Origin: Lachnospiraceae bacterium UBA3689
GTDB lineage: Bacteria; Bacillota; Clostridia; Lachnospirales; Lachnospiraceae
Assembly: GCA_002371465.1 (NCBI GenBank)
Contig: DFIU01000028.1
Location: 11,723-74,863 of the forward strand
DNA length: 63,141 nt
Direction: 5' to 3'
A program made the position numbers and the translations under genes. The notes below the pieces were generated by a model. It was not told where the DNA came from. It worked only from the letters and a program-made list of their open reading frames with translations, and ran no database searches. The first letter of the stretch is position 1. Each line of letters opens with the position of its first letter. Below, piece by piece: positions 8,973 to 18,132 of the stretch.

Positions 8973-10442
8973 ATGGGTGAAAATCTGAACAGTACGCCGT
9001 CGGCGGAGCGGCTGCACATCGGAATATTCGGAAAGAGAAATGCGGGGAAGTCGGCGCTGGTCAATGCGATGACCGGGCAGGACCTCGCGATCGTGTCGGA
9101 GGTCGAGGGGACGACGACCGATCCGGTTAGCAAGTCGATGGAGCTGCTGCCGCTCGGTCCGGTCGTGGTCATCGATACACCCGGTATCAATGACCAGGGA
9201 GAGCTGGGGGAACTTCGCGTCAAGCGAAGCCTTAGGACGCTGAATCGGGTGGACCTTGCGATTCTCGTCATCCGGGTTGATTACCAAGAATTATTAAAAG
9301 CAGGAATGGGATTAAAGCTAGATGGTGATGTGGGGATTTATGATGTAGAGGATTTAGCTCTAAGGAACAGCATCAAAGAACATCTGAAAAATCATTCAAA
9401 AGAGAATAGGAAAGAGTTTTCTGAAATAAGATCAGATCCGGGGGCTAGTGAGAATGATAAGAAAGCTGTAGGTAAGCAAAGATATCTTGGACCTATGCCG
9501 GATAAAGATGAGCAGCAGCTGATCCTCCTGTTTCAGCAAAAGCGCATCCCCTATCTGATCGTTTACAACGTCTTTTCTGAGAATGCCACAATGGAAGCAG
9601 TTCTTTCGAGTTGGAATCAAAAGCTCTTATCAAAGGGGCAGGGACAGGAAGTCTTCGCATCCGCCGATGGTGGCTGGGAAATTGGTACAGTTAAAGAGCG
9701 GCTGGGAAAGCTTGTGCAGGCGCCCTCTTCTCAGCTGAATCTGACGGCGGATCTCGTGAAGCCGGGGAAGACGGCGGTGCTGGTGATTCCGATTGACAAG
9801 GCGGCGCCCAAGGGGCGGCTGATTCTGCCCCAGCAGATGACCATTCGGGATCTGCTGGATCATGATGCTCAGGCTCTAGTTTGCCGAGAGGATCGTCTGA
9901 CGGATACGCTGGCTATGCTGAAAGAAAAGCCTGCGCTTGTGATTACGGACAGTCAGGCATTTGAAGCGGTTGCGAAAGCTGTCCCGGAGGATATTCCGCT
10001 CACTTCATTTTCCATTCTGATGGCGAGGTATAAGGGCGATCTGGAAAATATGGTGAGGGCGGTCGGAGAACTGGATCATTTACAGGATGGGGATCATGTC
10101 CTGATCGGAGAGGGCTGTACCCACCACCGGCAGTGCGGCGATATCGGAACGGAAAAAATTCCCGGTTGGGTCGAGGCATACACCGGAAAAAGGCTGAATT
10201 TTTCCTTTACATCGGGGAAGGGCTGGCAGGAGGATTTGAGCCCCTATCGAATGATCATTCACTGCGGCGGCTGCATGCTGACCGGAAGAGAAATGAAGGA
10301 GCGAATGCGGGGGGCAGCGGACCAGGGCATCCCCTTTGCCAATTACGGGATGGTCATTGCCAAAGTTCATGGCATTTTGGAGCGAAGCCTTGCGCCCTTT
10401 CCTGCGGTAGCTGAAATTTTAGAAAATCCTGATCTCGCATAA
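8973..10442 (+). CDS. hydF: [FeFe]-hydrogenase maturation GTPase HydF, with an unusual insertion
   Basis: 489 residues, longer than the usual ~400. HydF is the scaffold on which HydE and HydG products assemble the 2Fe subcluster before transfer to HydA. Visible: P-loop GKRNAGKS (20-27), the G2-like EGTTTDP, G3 DTPG, and the C-terminal cluster-binding set CTHH...HCGGC. Residues ~103-177 are an extra segment not expected in the family; its DNA (about 9280-9505) is clearly more AT-rich than the flanks. The usual NKxD guanine-specificity motif reads NVFS, so GTP recognition may be altered. HydG and HydA are not in the window; the only HydE-like gene is 20 kb away. Confidence 0.88.
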   Translation: MGENLNSTPSAERLHIGIFGKRNAGKSALVNAMTGQDLAIVSEVEGTTTDPVSKSMELLPLGPVVVIDTPGINDQGELGELRVKRSLRTLNRVDLAILVIRVDYQELLKAGMGLKLDGDVGIYDVEDLALRNSIKEHLKNHSKENRKEFSEIRSDPGASENDKKAVGKQRYLGPMPDKDEQQLILLFQQKRIPYLIVYNVFSENATMEAVLSSWNQKLLSKGQGQEVFASADGGWEIGTVKERLGKLVQAPSSQLNLTADLVKPGKTAVLVIPIDKAAPKGRLILPQQMTIRDLLDHDAQALVCREDRLTDTLAMLKEKPALVITDSQAFEAVAKAVPEDIPLTSFSILMARYKGDLENMVRAVGELDHLQDGDHVLIGEGCTHHRQCGDIGTEKIPGWVEAYTGKRLNFSFTSGKGWQEDLSPYRMIIHCGGCMLTGREMKERMRGAADQGIPFANYGMVIAKVHGILERSLAPFPAVAEILENPDLA

Positions 10443-10786
10443 GGTACAGGATTTGGAAAATACGAGCCTTGGATATAGACAATATGGAGGATAGATGACA
10501 AAAAATAGGAATCCTGTCTTTTGCATAAGGAGATAGCCTGGTGAATTAAAAAAGCAAACATTTTCTTCAATGAAAGTGGATATGGGAATCAGACGTGGAA
10601 GATAACTTTAATCAACTTCGCATGATACCTTCTGAGGAAAATCAATAAGAGAGTAAATCGGTTGAATATCTATTTAATCAGATTCGTTATGGCAGAAGGC
10701 AAGGTACTTCATTCCGGATCGGATTTTTTACCAACCAGCACTTGATTTTTGTTATGATGGAGAAAAATTAGGGGGAATAGGAAACT
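10443..10786 (+). other. Intergenic region without a supported gene
   Basis: 344 AT-rich bases. A TATGAT (10753-10758) with no good -35 may be the promoter -10 for the symporter gene. Short frames here have no ribosome site or family signal, and may be decayed coding DNA. Confidence 0.4.
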
Positions 10787-12214
10787 ATGGGTCAGATTTC
10801 GGCATTTTTAACGGCGCTCGATGACGCACTTTGGGGGACCCCCATGACCGTTATCGTATTGGCGACGGGCATCATTTTGTCCATCCGCTTCGGCTTCCGC
10901 TACCAGAGGAAGATCCTGTTCAATTTTAAGAATACCTACGGAAAGATGTTTTCCAAGGGCGAGGGGGAGGGAACGGTGTCGGGCTTTCGCGCCGCCAGTA
11001 CCGCTCTTGCCAATACGATCGGAACGGGAAATATCAGCGGCGTCGCGACGGCGATTGTGAGCGGCGGTCCGGGCGCACTCGTCTGGATGTGGGTCTCCGC
11101 TTTCTTCGGGATGTCCACAAAGGCATGTGAAATTATCATCGGGCAGCGCTACCGCGAACATTATAAAAATTCGATGGATGAGTACGTCTGTGACCGCTCC
11201 TTCGTCCTGAAAAATGCCTTTGGCTGGAAAAAGGGGGCGGTTCTGCTCGCCATCTTCTGTTTCGTGTTCGGACCCTGGACCTGCTCGGTGCAGACAGAGG
11301 CGGTGACCAGTTCGATGAATCAGGCTTTCGGATTTTCACCGGCTATCGTGGATGTGATCATCGGCATTACCTGCCTGGTGACGATATGGGGCGGACTTGA
11401 GCGCATTTCCAATGTTATGTCGAAAACGGTTCCGCTTATGGCGGCTCTGTACATGCTGATGGGAATTGGGGTGGTCATTTTGAACCTCCGTGCTGTTCCG
11501 GGAGTTGTCGCGCTGATTTTCAAGAGCGCATTTTCTCCCACGGCGGCAGTGGGGGGCTTTGCCGGGGCGACCGTAAGGGACGCGATCCAGTTCGGGGTGG
11601 CGCGCGGCATTTACTCGAACGACGCGGGCACGGGCTACGGCATGATCGCCCACGCTCCTGCCAAGACGGATCATCCGGGACGGCAGTCCCTGTGGGGCTG
11701 GGGAGAAATTTTCCTGGATACCTTCGTCATCTGCTCGATTACGGCATTTACCATCATTCTGACCGGTTCCTATTATAAGACCGGCGCGACGAGCGGAGCC
11801 CTGACGACGCTCGCCTTTGACGCGGCATATGGTCCGATCGGCGGAAAGCTGACCGCGGCCGCGATTGCTGTTTTTGCCTGGACAACGATCATCGGCATGT
11901 ATTATACCTGTGAAAAATCGGTCAATTACGCCTTCGGAGATACGGCGCTCAATCGGAAAATCCGCCCGTTTTATATGATCTACTACATGATTCCCTGTGT
12001 GGTCCTCTATCAGATCAAGGCAAATACGCTGTGGGCGTTTACGGATATTTTATCCGCCATGTATGTAGCGATTACCCTGTTTATTATCGCTGCCAGGCAT
12101 AGGGAAATATTCCGCCTCTTCGACGATTTCTGGAAGCGCTATCTTCCGGCTAAAGAGAGCGGACAGGAAGTGCCGGTCGTATCATTTGACTGCGGCGCGG
12201 AGAAGAAGGGCTGA
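10787..12214 (+). CDS. Sodium:alanine/glycine symporter (AGCS family)
   Basis: 475 residues with about ten hydrophobic helices. The AGCS hallmark GTGNISGVATAI lies near residue 80, and SNDAGTGYGMIAHAPAKT near 280. These transporters import alanine or glycine with sodium. It is followed by the homocysteine methyltransferase gene after 18 bases, which hints that the true substrate could be another small amino acid used in the sulfur amino acid steps below. The C-terminus is a charged cytoplasmic tail. Confidence 0.9.
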   Translation: MGQISAFLTALDDALWGTPMTVIVLATGIILSIRFGFRYQRKILFNFKNTYGKMFSKGEGEGTVSGFRAASTALANTIGTGNISGVATAIVSGGPGALVWMWVSAFFGMSTKACEIIIGQRYREHYKNSMDEYVCDRSFVLKNAFGWKKGAVLLAIFCFVFGPWTCSVQTEAVTSSMNQAFGFSPAIVDVIIGITCLVTIWGGLERISNVMSKTVPLMAALYMLMGIGVVILNLRAVPGVVALIFKSAFSPTAAVGGFAGATVRDAIQFGVARGIYSNDAGTGYGMIAHAPAKTDHPGRQSLWGWGEIFLDTFVICSITAFTIILTGSYYKTGATSGALTTLAFDAAYGPIGGKLTAAAIAVFAWTTIIGMYYTCEKSVNYAFGDTALNRKIRPFYMIYYMIPCVVLYQIKANTLWAFTDILSAMYVAITLFIIAARHREIFRLFDDFWKRYLPAKESGQEVPVVSFDCGAEKKG

Positions 12215-12232
12215 TAAGGGAGGAAAGAGCGA

Positions 12233-13189
12233 ATGGGAAAATTTGAAGAACTTCTGCACAAGCAGGGCTATCTGGTCTTCGACGGTCCGATGGGGACCGA
12301 GCTGGAGCGGCGCGGCTATGATGTCAACGACGCGCTCTGGAGCGCAAAGTTTTTAAAAGAAGATCCGGACGCGATCCGGCAGATCCACTATGACTATTTT
12401 AAGGCGGGAGCGGACGTCGTGACCTGCGCGAGCTACCAGGCTTCGATTCCGGGTTTTTTAAAGGCGGGGTATACGAAGGAAGAAGCTAAGAGCCTGATTG
12501 TAAAATCTCTGGACCTGGTCAAGGAGGCGCGGGACGCCTGGTGGGAGGCGGAAGGAAAGGCTTCCGGTCGTCCCTATCCCCTGGTCGCGGGAGATATCGG
12601 CCCCTACGGAGCTTATCTGGCGGACGGCAGCGAGTATACGGGCAGCTACGATCTGACAGATGACGCTTATCGGGACTTTCACCTGGAACGGATGAAGCTT
12701 TTGAAGGCGGCGGGAGCGGATGTCTTTGCCGTCGAGACCTGCCCAAAACTGGCGGAAGCGAAGGCTTGCGCGTCGATGCTGGAGGAACTGGGCGCGGATT
12801 ACTGGGTCAGCTTTTCCTTCCGCAGTACTGACCAGATCAGCGACGGAACGAGGATCGAGGAGATCGCAAAGACTCTGACGAAGGAAGCCTATCCTCATTT
12901 GCAGGCTCTGGGCGTCAACTGCACGCCGCCGGAGTATGTGATGGGGCTTATCCGGAATTATAAATCACTGACGGATCTGCCGGTCGTCGTCTACCCCAAC
13001 AGCGGCGAAATCTATGACGGTCTCACCAAGACCTGGCACGGCGCGCCGGACGGATTGAGCTTTGAGGACCGGCTGCCGGGCTGGATCCTGGCGGGAGCCG
13101 ACGCGGTCGGCGGCTGCTGCAGAACCAGGCCGGAGGATATTCAGAAAGCAGCGGAACTCTTGAAGGATAGGAGTGCCGGAATTTCTTAA
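12233..13189 (+). CDS. mmuM: Homocysteine S-methyltransferase
   Basis: 318 residues. Barrel enzyme that moves a methyl group from S-methylmethionine (or SAM) to homocysteine, giving methionine. Zinc ligands are visible: C in GVNCTPP and the pair in GGCCRT near the C-terminus. The N-terminal FDGPMGTELERRG is typical of this group. No cobalamin or folate domain is present, so it is the short MmuM type rather than MetH. It sits between an amino acid symporter and a PLP lyase, all same strand with gaps under 40 bases, suggesting a small sulfur amino acid salvage operon. Confidence 0.9.
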   Translation: MGKFEELLHKQGYLVFDGPMGTELERRGYDVNDALWSAKFLKEDPDAIRQIHYDYFKAGADVVTCASYQASIPGFLKAGYTKEEAKSLIVKSLDLVKEARDAWWEAEGKASGRPYPLVAGDIGPYGAYLADGSEYTGSYDLTDDAYRDFHLERMKLLKAAGADVFAVETCPKLAEAKACASMLEELGADYWVSFSFRSTDQISDGTRIEEIAKTLTKEAYPHLQALGVNCTPPEYVMGLIRNYKSLTDLPVVVYPNSGEIYDGLTKTWHGAPDGLSFEDRLPGWILAGADAVGGCCRTRPEDIQKAAELLKDRSAGIS

Positions 13190-13224
13190 GGTTAGGAAGG
13201 TTTTTGATACAGGAAAGGCTCATG

Positions 13225-14433
13225 ATGAAGTACGATTTTACATCCATCATTGACCGCCGCGGCAAGGATGCGGTGGCGGTTGACGCAATCGGCGGATTTA
13301 TGTGGGGCGTGGAGCCCCGCAGGGCTAAGGAAGGTTTTGACGAAATTCCCATGTGGGTCGCGGATATGAATTTTGCGACCGCGCCTTCCGTGACGCGGGC
13401 TTTAACGGAGCGGATCAGCCACCCTCTCTATGGTTATTTTGCGCCGTCGGAGGAGTATTACGACCGAATCATCAACTGGCAGGTCAGCCGCCACGGCTAC
13501 CGGGATCTGACGAAGAGGGAGATCGGCTATGAAAACGGCGTACACGGCGGCATCATCAGCACGATCAATTCACTGACGGAACCGGGCGATCCGGTCTTTC
13601 TGCACAGCCCCTCCTACGTCGGCTTTCTGGGAGATCTGAAGGAAACGGGGCGGCAGGCGGTTTTAAGCCCCCTAAAGCGCGATGAAAACGACGTCTGGCG
13701 AATGGACTTTGAGGACATGGATCGAAAGCTGGCGGAAAAGCAGATCCATCTGGTCATTTTCTGCTCTCCCCACAATCCGACGGGGCGGGTCTGGGAGAGA
13801 TGGGAAATCGAGCGGGCGATGGACATTTTCAAAAAGCATGACTGCATCGTGATCAGCGATGAGATCTGGTCGGATATCGTCTTTTCCGGACATGAACACA
13901 TTCCGACCGCTATGGTCAGCGAGGACGCGAAAAATCGGACCATCGGGCTCTACGCGCCGTCTAAGACCTTCAATCTGGCGGGTCTTATAGGGAGCTACCA
14001 TATCATTTTCAATCCGATCCTGAGGCGTAAGATCACGGTTCACGGAAATAAGACCCACTACAACGATATGAACGTCCTGTCCATGCACGCCCTGATCGGG
14101 GCTTACAGTAAGGACGGAGCGGAGTGGACGGATGAATTAAATCTTGTGCTGGAAGGAAACTGCCGCCACGCCGTCGAGCAGATCGACCGCTTTGAGGGCT
14201 GCTCCGCCGCCATGCCCCAGGGGACCTACATGGTTTTTATGAATGTGGAGGAGTTCTGCAAAAAGAAGGGCCGCACCCTGGATGACGTGCTGAAAGCCGG
14301 CTGGGACGTGGGCGTCGCCTACCAAGACGGCAGAAAATTCGCGGCAGACTGGTCGATCCGCCTCAACACCGCGATGCCCCTTGATCGGGTGCGGGAGGCG
14401 TTCGGCCGCTTGGAAACTTATGTCTTTGTCTGA
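13225..14433 (+). CDS. MalY/PatB-family PLP-dependent cystathionine beta-lyase
   Basis: 402 residues from ATG 13225, which has AGGAAAGG six bases upstream (TTG 13204 and ATG 13222 are also in frame). Fold-type I aminotransferase family: substrate-binding region MWVADMNF, the HNPTGRVW segment, and the PLP lysine in SKTFNLAG. Members cleave cystathionine or other cysteine S-conjugates to homocysteine or thiol, pyruvate and ammonia. With the neighbouring homocysteine methyltransferase this makes a methionine-forming route. Some members act mainly as transaminases, so the exact reaction is inferred. Confidence 0.88.
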   Translation: MKYDFTSIIDRRGKDAVAVDAIGGFMWGVEPRRAKEGFDEIPMWVADMNFATAPSVTRALTERISHPLYGYFAPSEEYYDRIINWQVSRHGYRDLTKREIGYENGVHGGIISTINSLTEPGDPVFLHSPSYVGFLGDLKETGRQAVLSPLKRDENDVWRMDFEDMDRKLAEKQIHLVIFCSPHNPTGRVWERWEIERAMDIFKKHDCIVISDEIWSDIVFSGHEHIPTAMVSEDAKNRTIGLYAPSKTFNLAGLIGSYHIIFNPILRRKITVHGNKTHYNDMNVLSMHALIGAYSKDGAEWTDELNLVLEGNCRHAVEQIDRFEGCSAAMPQGTYMVFMNVEEFCKKKGRTLDDVLKAGWDVGVAYQDGRKFAADWSIRLNTAMPLDRVREAFGRLETYVFV

Positions 14434-14453
14434 GATGAGGGAAATGAAGAAGC

Positions 14454-16340
14454 ATGCTTCTTGAAATTCACGATGGCACGGTCAGCCGGAACGGGCAGAT
14501 CGTGCTGTCTCATTTTGATTTTGGAATCAAGGGAAGAGAAAAAATCGCGATCGTCGGGCGGAACGGGGCGGGCAAGACCACTTTGGTTGAGGTCCTGGCG
14601 GGAATCCGGGAGCTGGACGCGGATGAGAAACATCCGGAAGCAGGTATGAAGACCGCCAGAAAATTCACGACAGCCATGCTGACCCAGACGGCGGTACAGG
14701 ACCCGGATCAGACGGTGGAAGAGTGTATCTGGGAAGATATGGAGGCTTCCGGGGCCAAGGTCGATCGGTACAGCCGGGAGAGCTGCGACTACGAACAGCG
14801 TTTCGACCGCATCTTTACCGAGCTGGGTTTTTCTCTTACCGATAAACAGAAGGCTCTGGGGGATTTTTCCGGCGGGGAGCAGACCAAAATCATGCTGATC
14901 CGCCTCCTTTTGTCGGAGCCGGACGTCCTGATTTTGGATGAGCCGACCAACCACCTGGATCTTACCGCCTGTGAGTGGCTGGAGGACCATTTAAAGACTT
15001 ATCCCAAGGCGGTTGTCGTGGTCTCCCACGACCGGTATTTTATCGACCGGACCGCGGAGGTGGTCTGGGAGGTGACTGGGGGCAAGCTGAACCGCTTTCC
15101 GGGAAATTACAGCCAGTACCGGAGGGAGAAGGCGGACCGCTACCAAAAGCAATTAAAGTCTTACGAGGCTCAGCAGGCGGAAATTGCCCGGCTGGAGGAC
15201 CTGATTGAGAAGTTTAAGCATAAGCCTCGGAAGGCGGCATTTGCCAGGAGCCGGAAGAAGATTCTGGAGAGGATGGAGCGGATCCAAAAGCCGGATCCGG
15301 ACGACGCGGTCATCCATGCCGGTGAGATCCTGCCGGATAAGCGGGGCGGCAAGGTCGTTTTGGAGTGCGAGCATTTAAAAATCGGCTACCAAAAGCCCAT
15401 CCGGGACATTTCCTTCCGCTTAAGGAGAGGACAGAAGGTGGGAATCTTCGGGGCAAATGGAACCGGCAAGACCGCGTTTTTAAAGACGATTGCCGGAAAG
15501 ATCCAGCCCCTTGCCGGGAAGGTCCGGGTTGGGGATCAGATTGAAATCGGATATTTTGATCAGATGACGGCGGCGATTTCCTCCCCCAAACCGGTCTTTG
15601 ACTGGTTCCACGATCAGTTCCCCCATCTTAAGGGGGAGGAAGTGCGCTCCGCCCTGGCGGGCTTTCTGTTTAAGGGACCGGATCTGGGCAAGAGCGTTCA
15701 AAACCTCTCCGGGGGCGAGAAGGCAAGGCTGGTGCTTGCCTCTATTCTTTGGCAGAAGCCGAATTTTCTGATCCTGGATGAGCCGACCAACAACATGGAT
15801 ATCCCGGCAAAAGAGACGCTGGAGTCCATTTTCCGGGACTATAAGGGGACAGTTCTCTTTGTATCGCATGACCGCTATTTCCTAAGCCGGGTCGCGGACG
15901 CCCTGCTCTTTTTCGAGCCGGAAGAAGGCGCCCCGGTTCTCTACTATCCCTTTGGCTACGATCACTACGAGAAGCGAAAGAAGAAGGCTTCTAAAGGGGC
16001 AGACCCGGCGGCGGTCCGGACGGCGGAGGAGCAGCGGCTGATCGAAGGGCTGAAACAGGTTCCCAAGGGGACCAATCTCTGGGGAAGGGAGCTGCCCAAT
16101 GACGCCGCCTATTTCAGCTGGCAGTTCGATTTGAACCGGGAGCCCCGCGAACAGGCGGAGGCAGCTTTCCGCGTCGCCTGGGAAAGGGCGGAGGAGTTTC
16201 CTAAGTCGGAAGCGGAATGGGGTCATTGGGCGGAGCTTTCAAAAAAACGGCAGGCGGAGTTGAAACAAGCCGGTGAAACATGGACTGATCTGCTGCTGAA
16301 ATGGTATGAGATCTGGTGCCAGACGCCGGAGGGAAGATAA
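14454..16340 (+). CDS. ABC-F family ATPase with an extended C-terminus
   Basis: 628 residues, two ABC domains and no membrane part. Domain 1: Walker A GRNGAGKT, signature FSGGEQ, Walker B LILDEPTNHLD. Domain 2: GANGTGKT, LSGGEK, LILDEPTNNMD. A basic linker (~225-275) lies between them. ABC-F proteins bind the ribosome E site; some protect against antibiotics, others assist translation. The last ~110 residues, after the usual end, are rich in E, W and K and are not typical of EttA or of the Lsa/Msr types known to me. Which role applies is open. Last gene of the symporter-methyltransferase-lyase run, 20 bases after the lyase. Confidence 0.85.
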   Translation: MLLEIHDGTVSRNGQIVLSHFDFGIKGREKIAIVGRNGAGKTTLVEVLAGIRELDADEKHPEAGMKTARKFTTAMLTQTAVQDPDQTVEECIWEDMEASGAKVDRYSRESCDYEQRFDRIFTELGFSLTDKQKALGDFSGGEQTKIMLIRLLLSEPDVLILDEPTNHLDLTACEWLEDHLKTYPKAVVVVSHDRYFIDRTAEVVWEVTGGKLNRFPGNYSQYRREKADRYQKQLKSYEAQQAEIARLEDLIEKFKHKPRKAAFARSRKKILERMERIQKPDPDDAVIHAGEILPDKRGGKVVLECEHLKIGYQKPIRDISFRLRRGQKVGIFGANGTGKTAFLKTIAGKIQPLAGKVRVGDQIEIGYFDQMTAAISSPKPVFDWFHDQFPHLKGEEVRSALAGFLFKGPDLGKSVQNLSGGEKARLVLASILWQKPNFLILDEPTNNMDIPAKETLESIFRDYKGTVLFVSHDRYFLSRVADALLFFEPEEGAPVLYYPFGYDHYEKRKKKASKGADPAAVRTAEEQRLIEGLKQVPKGTNLWGRELPNDAAYFSWQFDLNREPREQAEAAFRVAWERAEEFPKSEAEWGHWAELSKKRQAELKQAGETWTDLLLKWYEIWCQTPEGR

Positions 16341-16482
16341 AAAAGACGTCATAGGAAGACCACGGTATCCTGTCAGAGAAGAAAGGGGAGCTTGAGAGAG
16401 CCGGATAGGGCGGAATGGAAAGTTTCACTTACGAAGGAAGCAGATTTGTGCTACGATACGGGCTGCTAAATGGAAGTCGCAG

Positions 16483-16519
16483 AGAGAATCGAGACGAATT
16501 TTTCCCGATTCTCTTTTTT
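16483..16519 (+). terminator. Rho-independent terminator
   Basis: Perfect 9-base stem AGAGAATCG (16483-16491)/CGATTCTCT (16506-16514) followed by TTTTT. It ends transcription from the ABC-F gene or a short transcript started just before it. Confidence 0.8.
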
Positions 16520-16594
16520 GCGCCGAAGCTTGGGAAACCTGTAAATTAGGAACTTCTTTTTAAGGAGCCGCAGCATGTGTCAGGAGGAAGGATC

Positions 16595-17080
16595 ATGCCG
16601 AAAACGAAACTGGAAAACGTTATTTTTACTGTAGTAATGGCATTTGTTATGGTTTATGGGATGATTTGCTATAATATTTCCATCAATATCGGGAAATGCA
16701 CCAACCAGGTCTTTTTGATGGCGTTTGGAGAACTGCGCATCATGTGGCCCATCGCCATTTTACTGGAACTCTTCGTCGTGGGCAGGATTGCGCCTTATCT
16801 TGCTTTTTCTTTTATGAGGCCGACGGACCGGCCGCAGTTTATCACCTACGCCATTTCATTCTGCATCTGCGCCCTGATGTGCCCCATCATGAGCCTGATC
16901 GCGACCTTTTTGTTCAAGCAGCCCAGTCTGGGAACCTATGCGCAGACCTGGGCGATGAATCTGCCGGCGGCTTTTATGATGCAGTTTTTGATCGCAGGTC
17001 CCCTTGTCCGTTTCCTCTTCCGGGTGGCATTCAGAAGAAATGAGGCGGGGAAGACGGAAACAGCAGAAGTTTTAGCTTAG
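16595..17080 (+). CDS. DUF2798-like integral membrane protein
   Basis: 161 residues with four hydrophobic helices, in two similar halves: residues ~10-65 (FTVVMAFVMVYGMICYN...) and ~80-145. This two-repeat, small membrane layout matches the DUF2798 family of unknown function. GTG 16577 is in frame but ATG 16595 has the excellent AGGAGGAAGG site just before it. It stands alone between a terminator and a HAD phosphatase gene 63 bases later. Confidence 0.75.
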   Translation: MPKTKLENVIFTVVMAFVMVYGMICYNISINIGKCTNQVFLMAFGELRIMWPIAILLELFVVGRIAPYLAFSFMRPTDRPQFITYAISFCICALMCPIMSLIATFLFKQPSLGTYAQTWAMNLPAAFMMQFLIAGPLVRFLFRVAFRRNEAGKTETAEVLA

Positions 17081-17143
17081 CTATCTCTTGAATTTGTGGG
17101 ATTGTGTGCATAAGATTGAGTTTGTCGGGGGAAGGAGGAAGCC

Positions 17144-17995
17144 ATGAAGGCTAAGTATCTGTTTTTTGATATAGACGGAACGCTGGTGAATTTTCAGGCG
17201 CAGATGCCGGAATCAGCCAAGCGGGCTTTAAGTCTTGCCCAGGCAAGGGGACATCGCATTTTCCTTTGTACCGGCAGAGGCAAATCCCAGATCTATCCCT
17301 TTCTTCTGGACTTTGGCTTTGACGGCATCGTCGCCGGAGCAGGAACCTATGTCGAGTGGGACGGAGAAGTTCTTTACCACCGGACCTTTGGCCGCGACAA
17401 CATTCAGAAGATCGTCGAGTTCTTTGAGCGGCAGGGGATTGCCTATATGCTGCAGGGGGCGGGTGGCTGTGTGCTGACGAAAAAGGGAATGATCCGTTTC
17501 ATTCAGAGCATGGGTTATGAGGCCGGAGAAGATCAGATCGAAGAGACCAAGAAGATTCTGGAAAACTCGCTGGGCAAGGTGATTCTTGATGATGACACGG
17601 ACCATTTTCCGGAGAAGTATGACATCACGGAAAATATTCTGTATGCCAATTCTCCTCTTTCTTTACCGGATGTGCAGGAAAAGCTGGGGCCCACACTGAC
17701 CGTGACGGCTCCGTCCTTTGGCAGGCCCAGACCCGACCAGGGGGAAATTTCAATCACGGGTATAAAAAAATCCATCGGCATGCAGCAGATCATGAATGCC
17801 GCCGGGATTGAGCGGGAAGATACGATCGCCTTCGGCGATGCCGCAAACGATCTCAATATGCTGCTCTTTGCCGGCTGCGGCGTTGCCATGGGCAATGCTG
17901 TCCCCGAGGTCAAGGAAGCAGCGGATTATATAACCAGCGATATTGATGACGACGGCATTTACCGCGCGATGCGGGAACTTGACATCCTTGCGTAA
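17144..17995 (+). CDS. Cof-type HAD-superfamily phosphatase
   Basis: 283 residues. HAD motif I is DIDGTLV near the N-terminus, motif II is CTGRG, the motif III lysine lies in GIKKSIG and motif IV is FGDAANDLNML. The large C2 cap between motifs II and III is typical of Cof/YidA-type enzymes that dephosphorylate sugar phosphates, FMN or PLP. The exact substrate cannot be told. Its stop codon lies inside the base of the following terminator hairpin. Confidence 0.88.
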   Translation: MKAKYLFFDIDGTLVNFQAQMPESAKRALSLAQARGHRIFLCTGRGKSQIYPFLLDFGFDGIVAGAGTYVEWDGEVLYHRTFGRDNIQKIVEFFERQGIAYMLQGAGGCVLTKKGMIRFIQSMGYEAGEDQIEETKKILENSLGKVILDDDTDHFPEKYDITENILYANSPLSLPDVQEKLGPTLTVTAPSFGRPRPDQGEISITGIKKSIGMQQIMNAAGIEREDTIAFGDAANDLNMLLFAGCGVAMGNAVPEVKEAADYITSDIDDDGIYRAMRELDILA

Positions 17996-18056
17996 AAGGG
18001 ACTGCTTTGCTTACCTTTGTTTGACAACATTTGTAAGTGGGGCAGCCCCTTTTTAT
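17994..18056 (+). terminator. Rho-independent terminator after the HAD gene
   Basis: AAAAGGG-CTGC (17994-18005) pairs with GCAG-CCCCTTTT (18042-18053), with an inner CTTAC/GTAAG pair and a T tract. The stem begins at the stop codon. Confidence 0.65.
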
Positions 18057-18132
18057 GATTTATTTTCCTCCGCAAAAGTAGTATTATAGGACTGGAGATA
18101 TCGTGAATACTACGATTAAAGGAGGGCAGGCT

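Noticed and set aside
14418..14990. 190-codon leftward frame over the ABC-F gene start
   Set aside because: Antisense shadow of a well-supported ABC-F gene.
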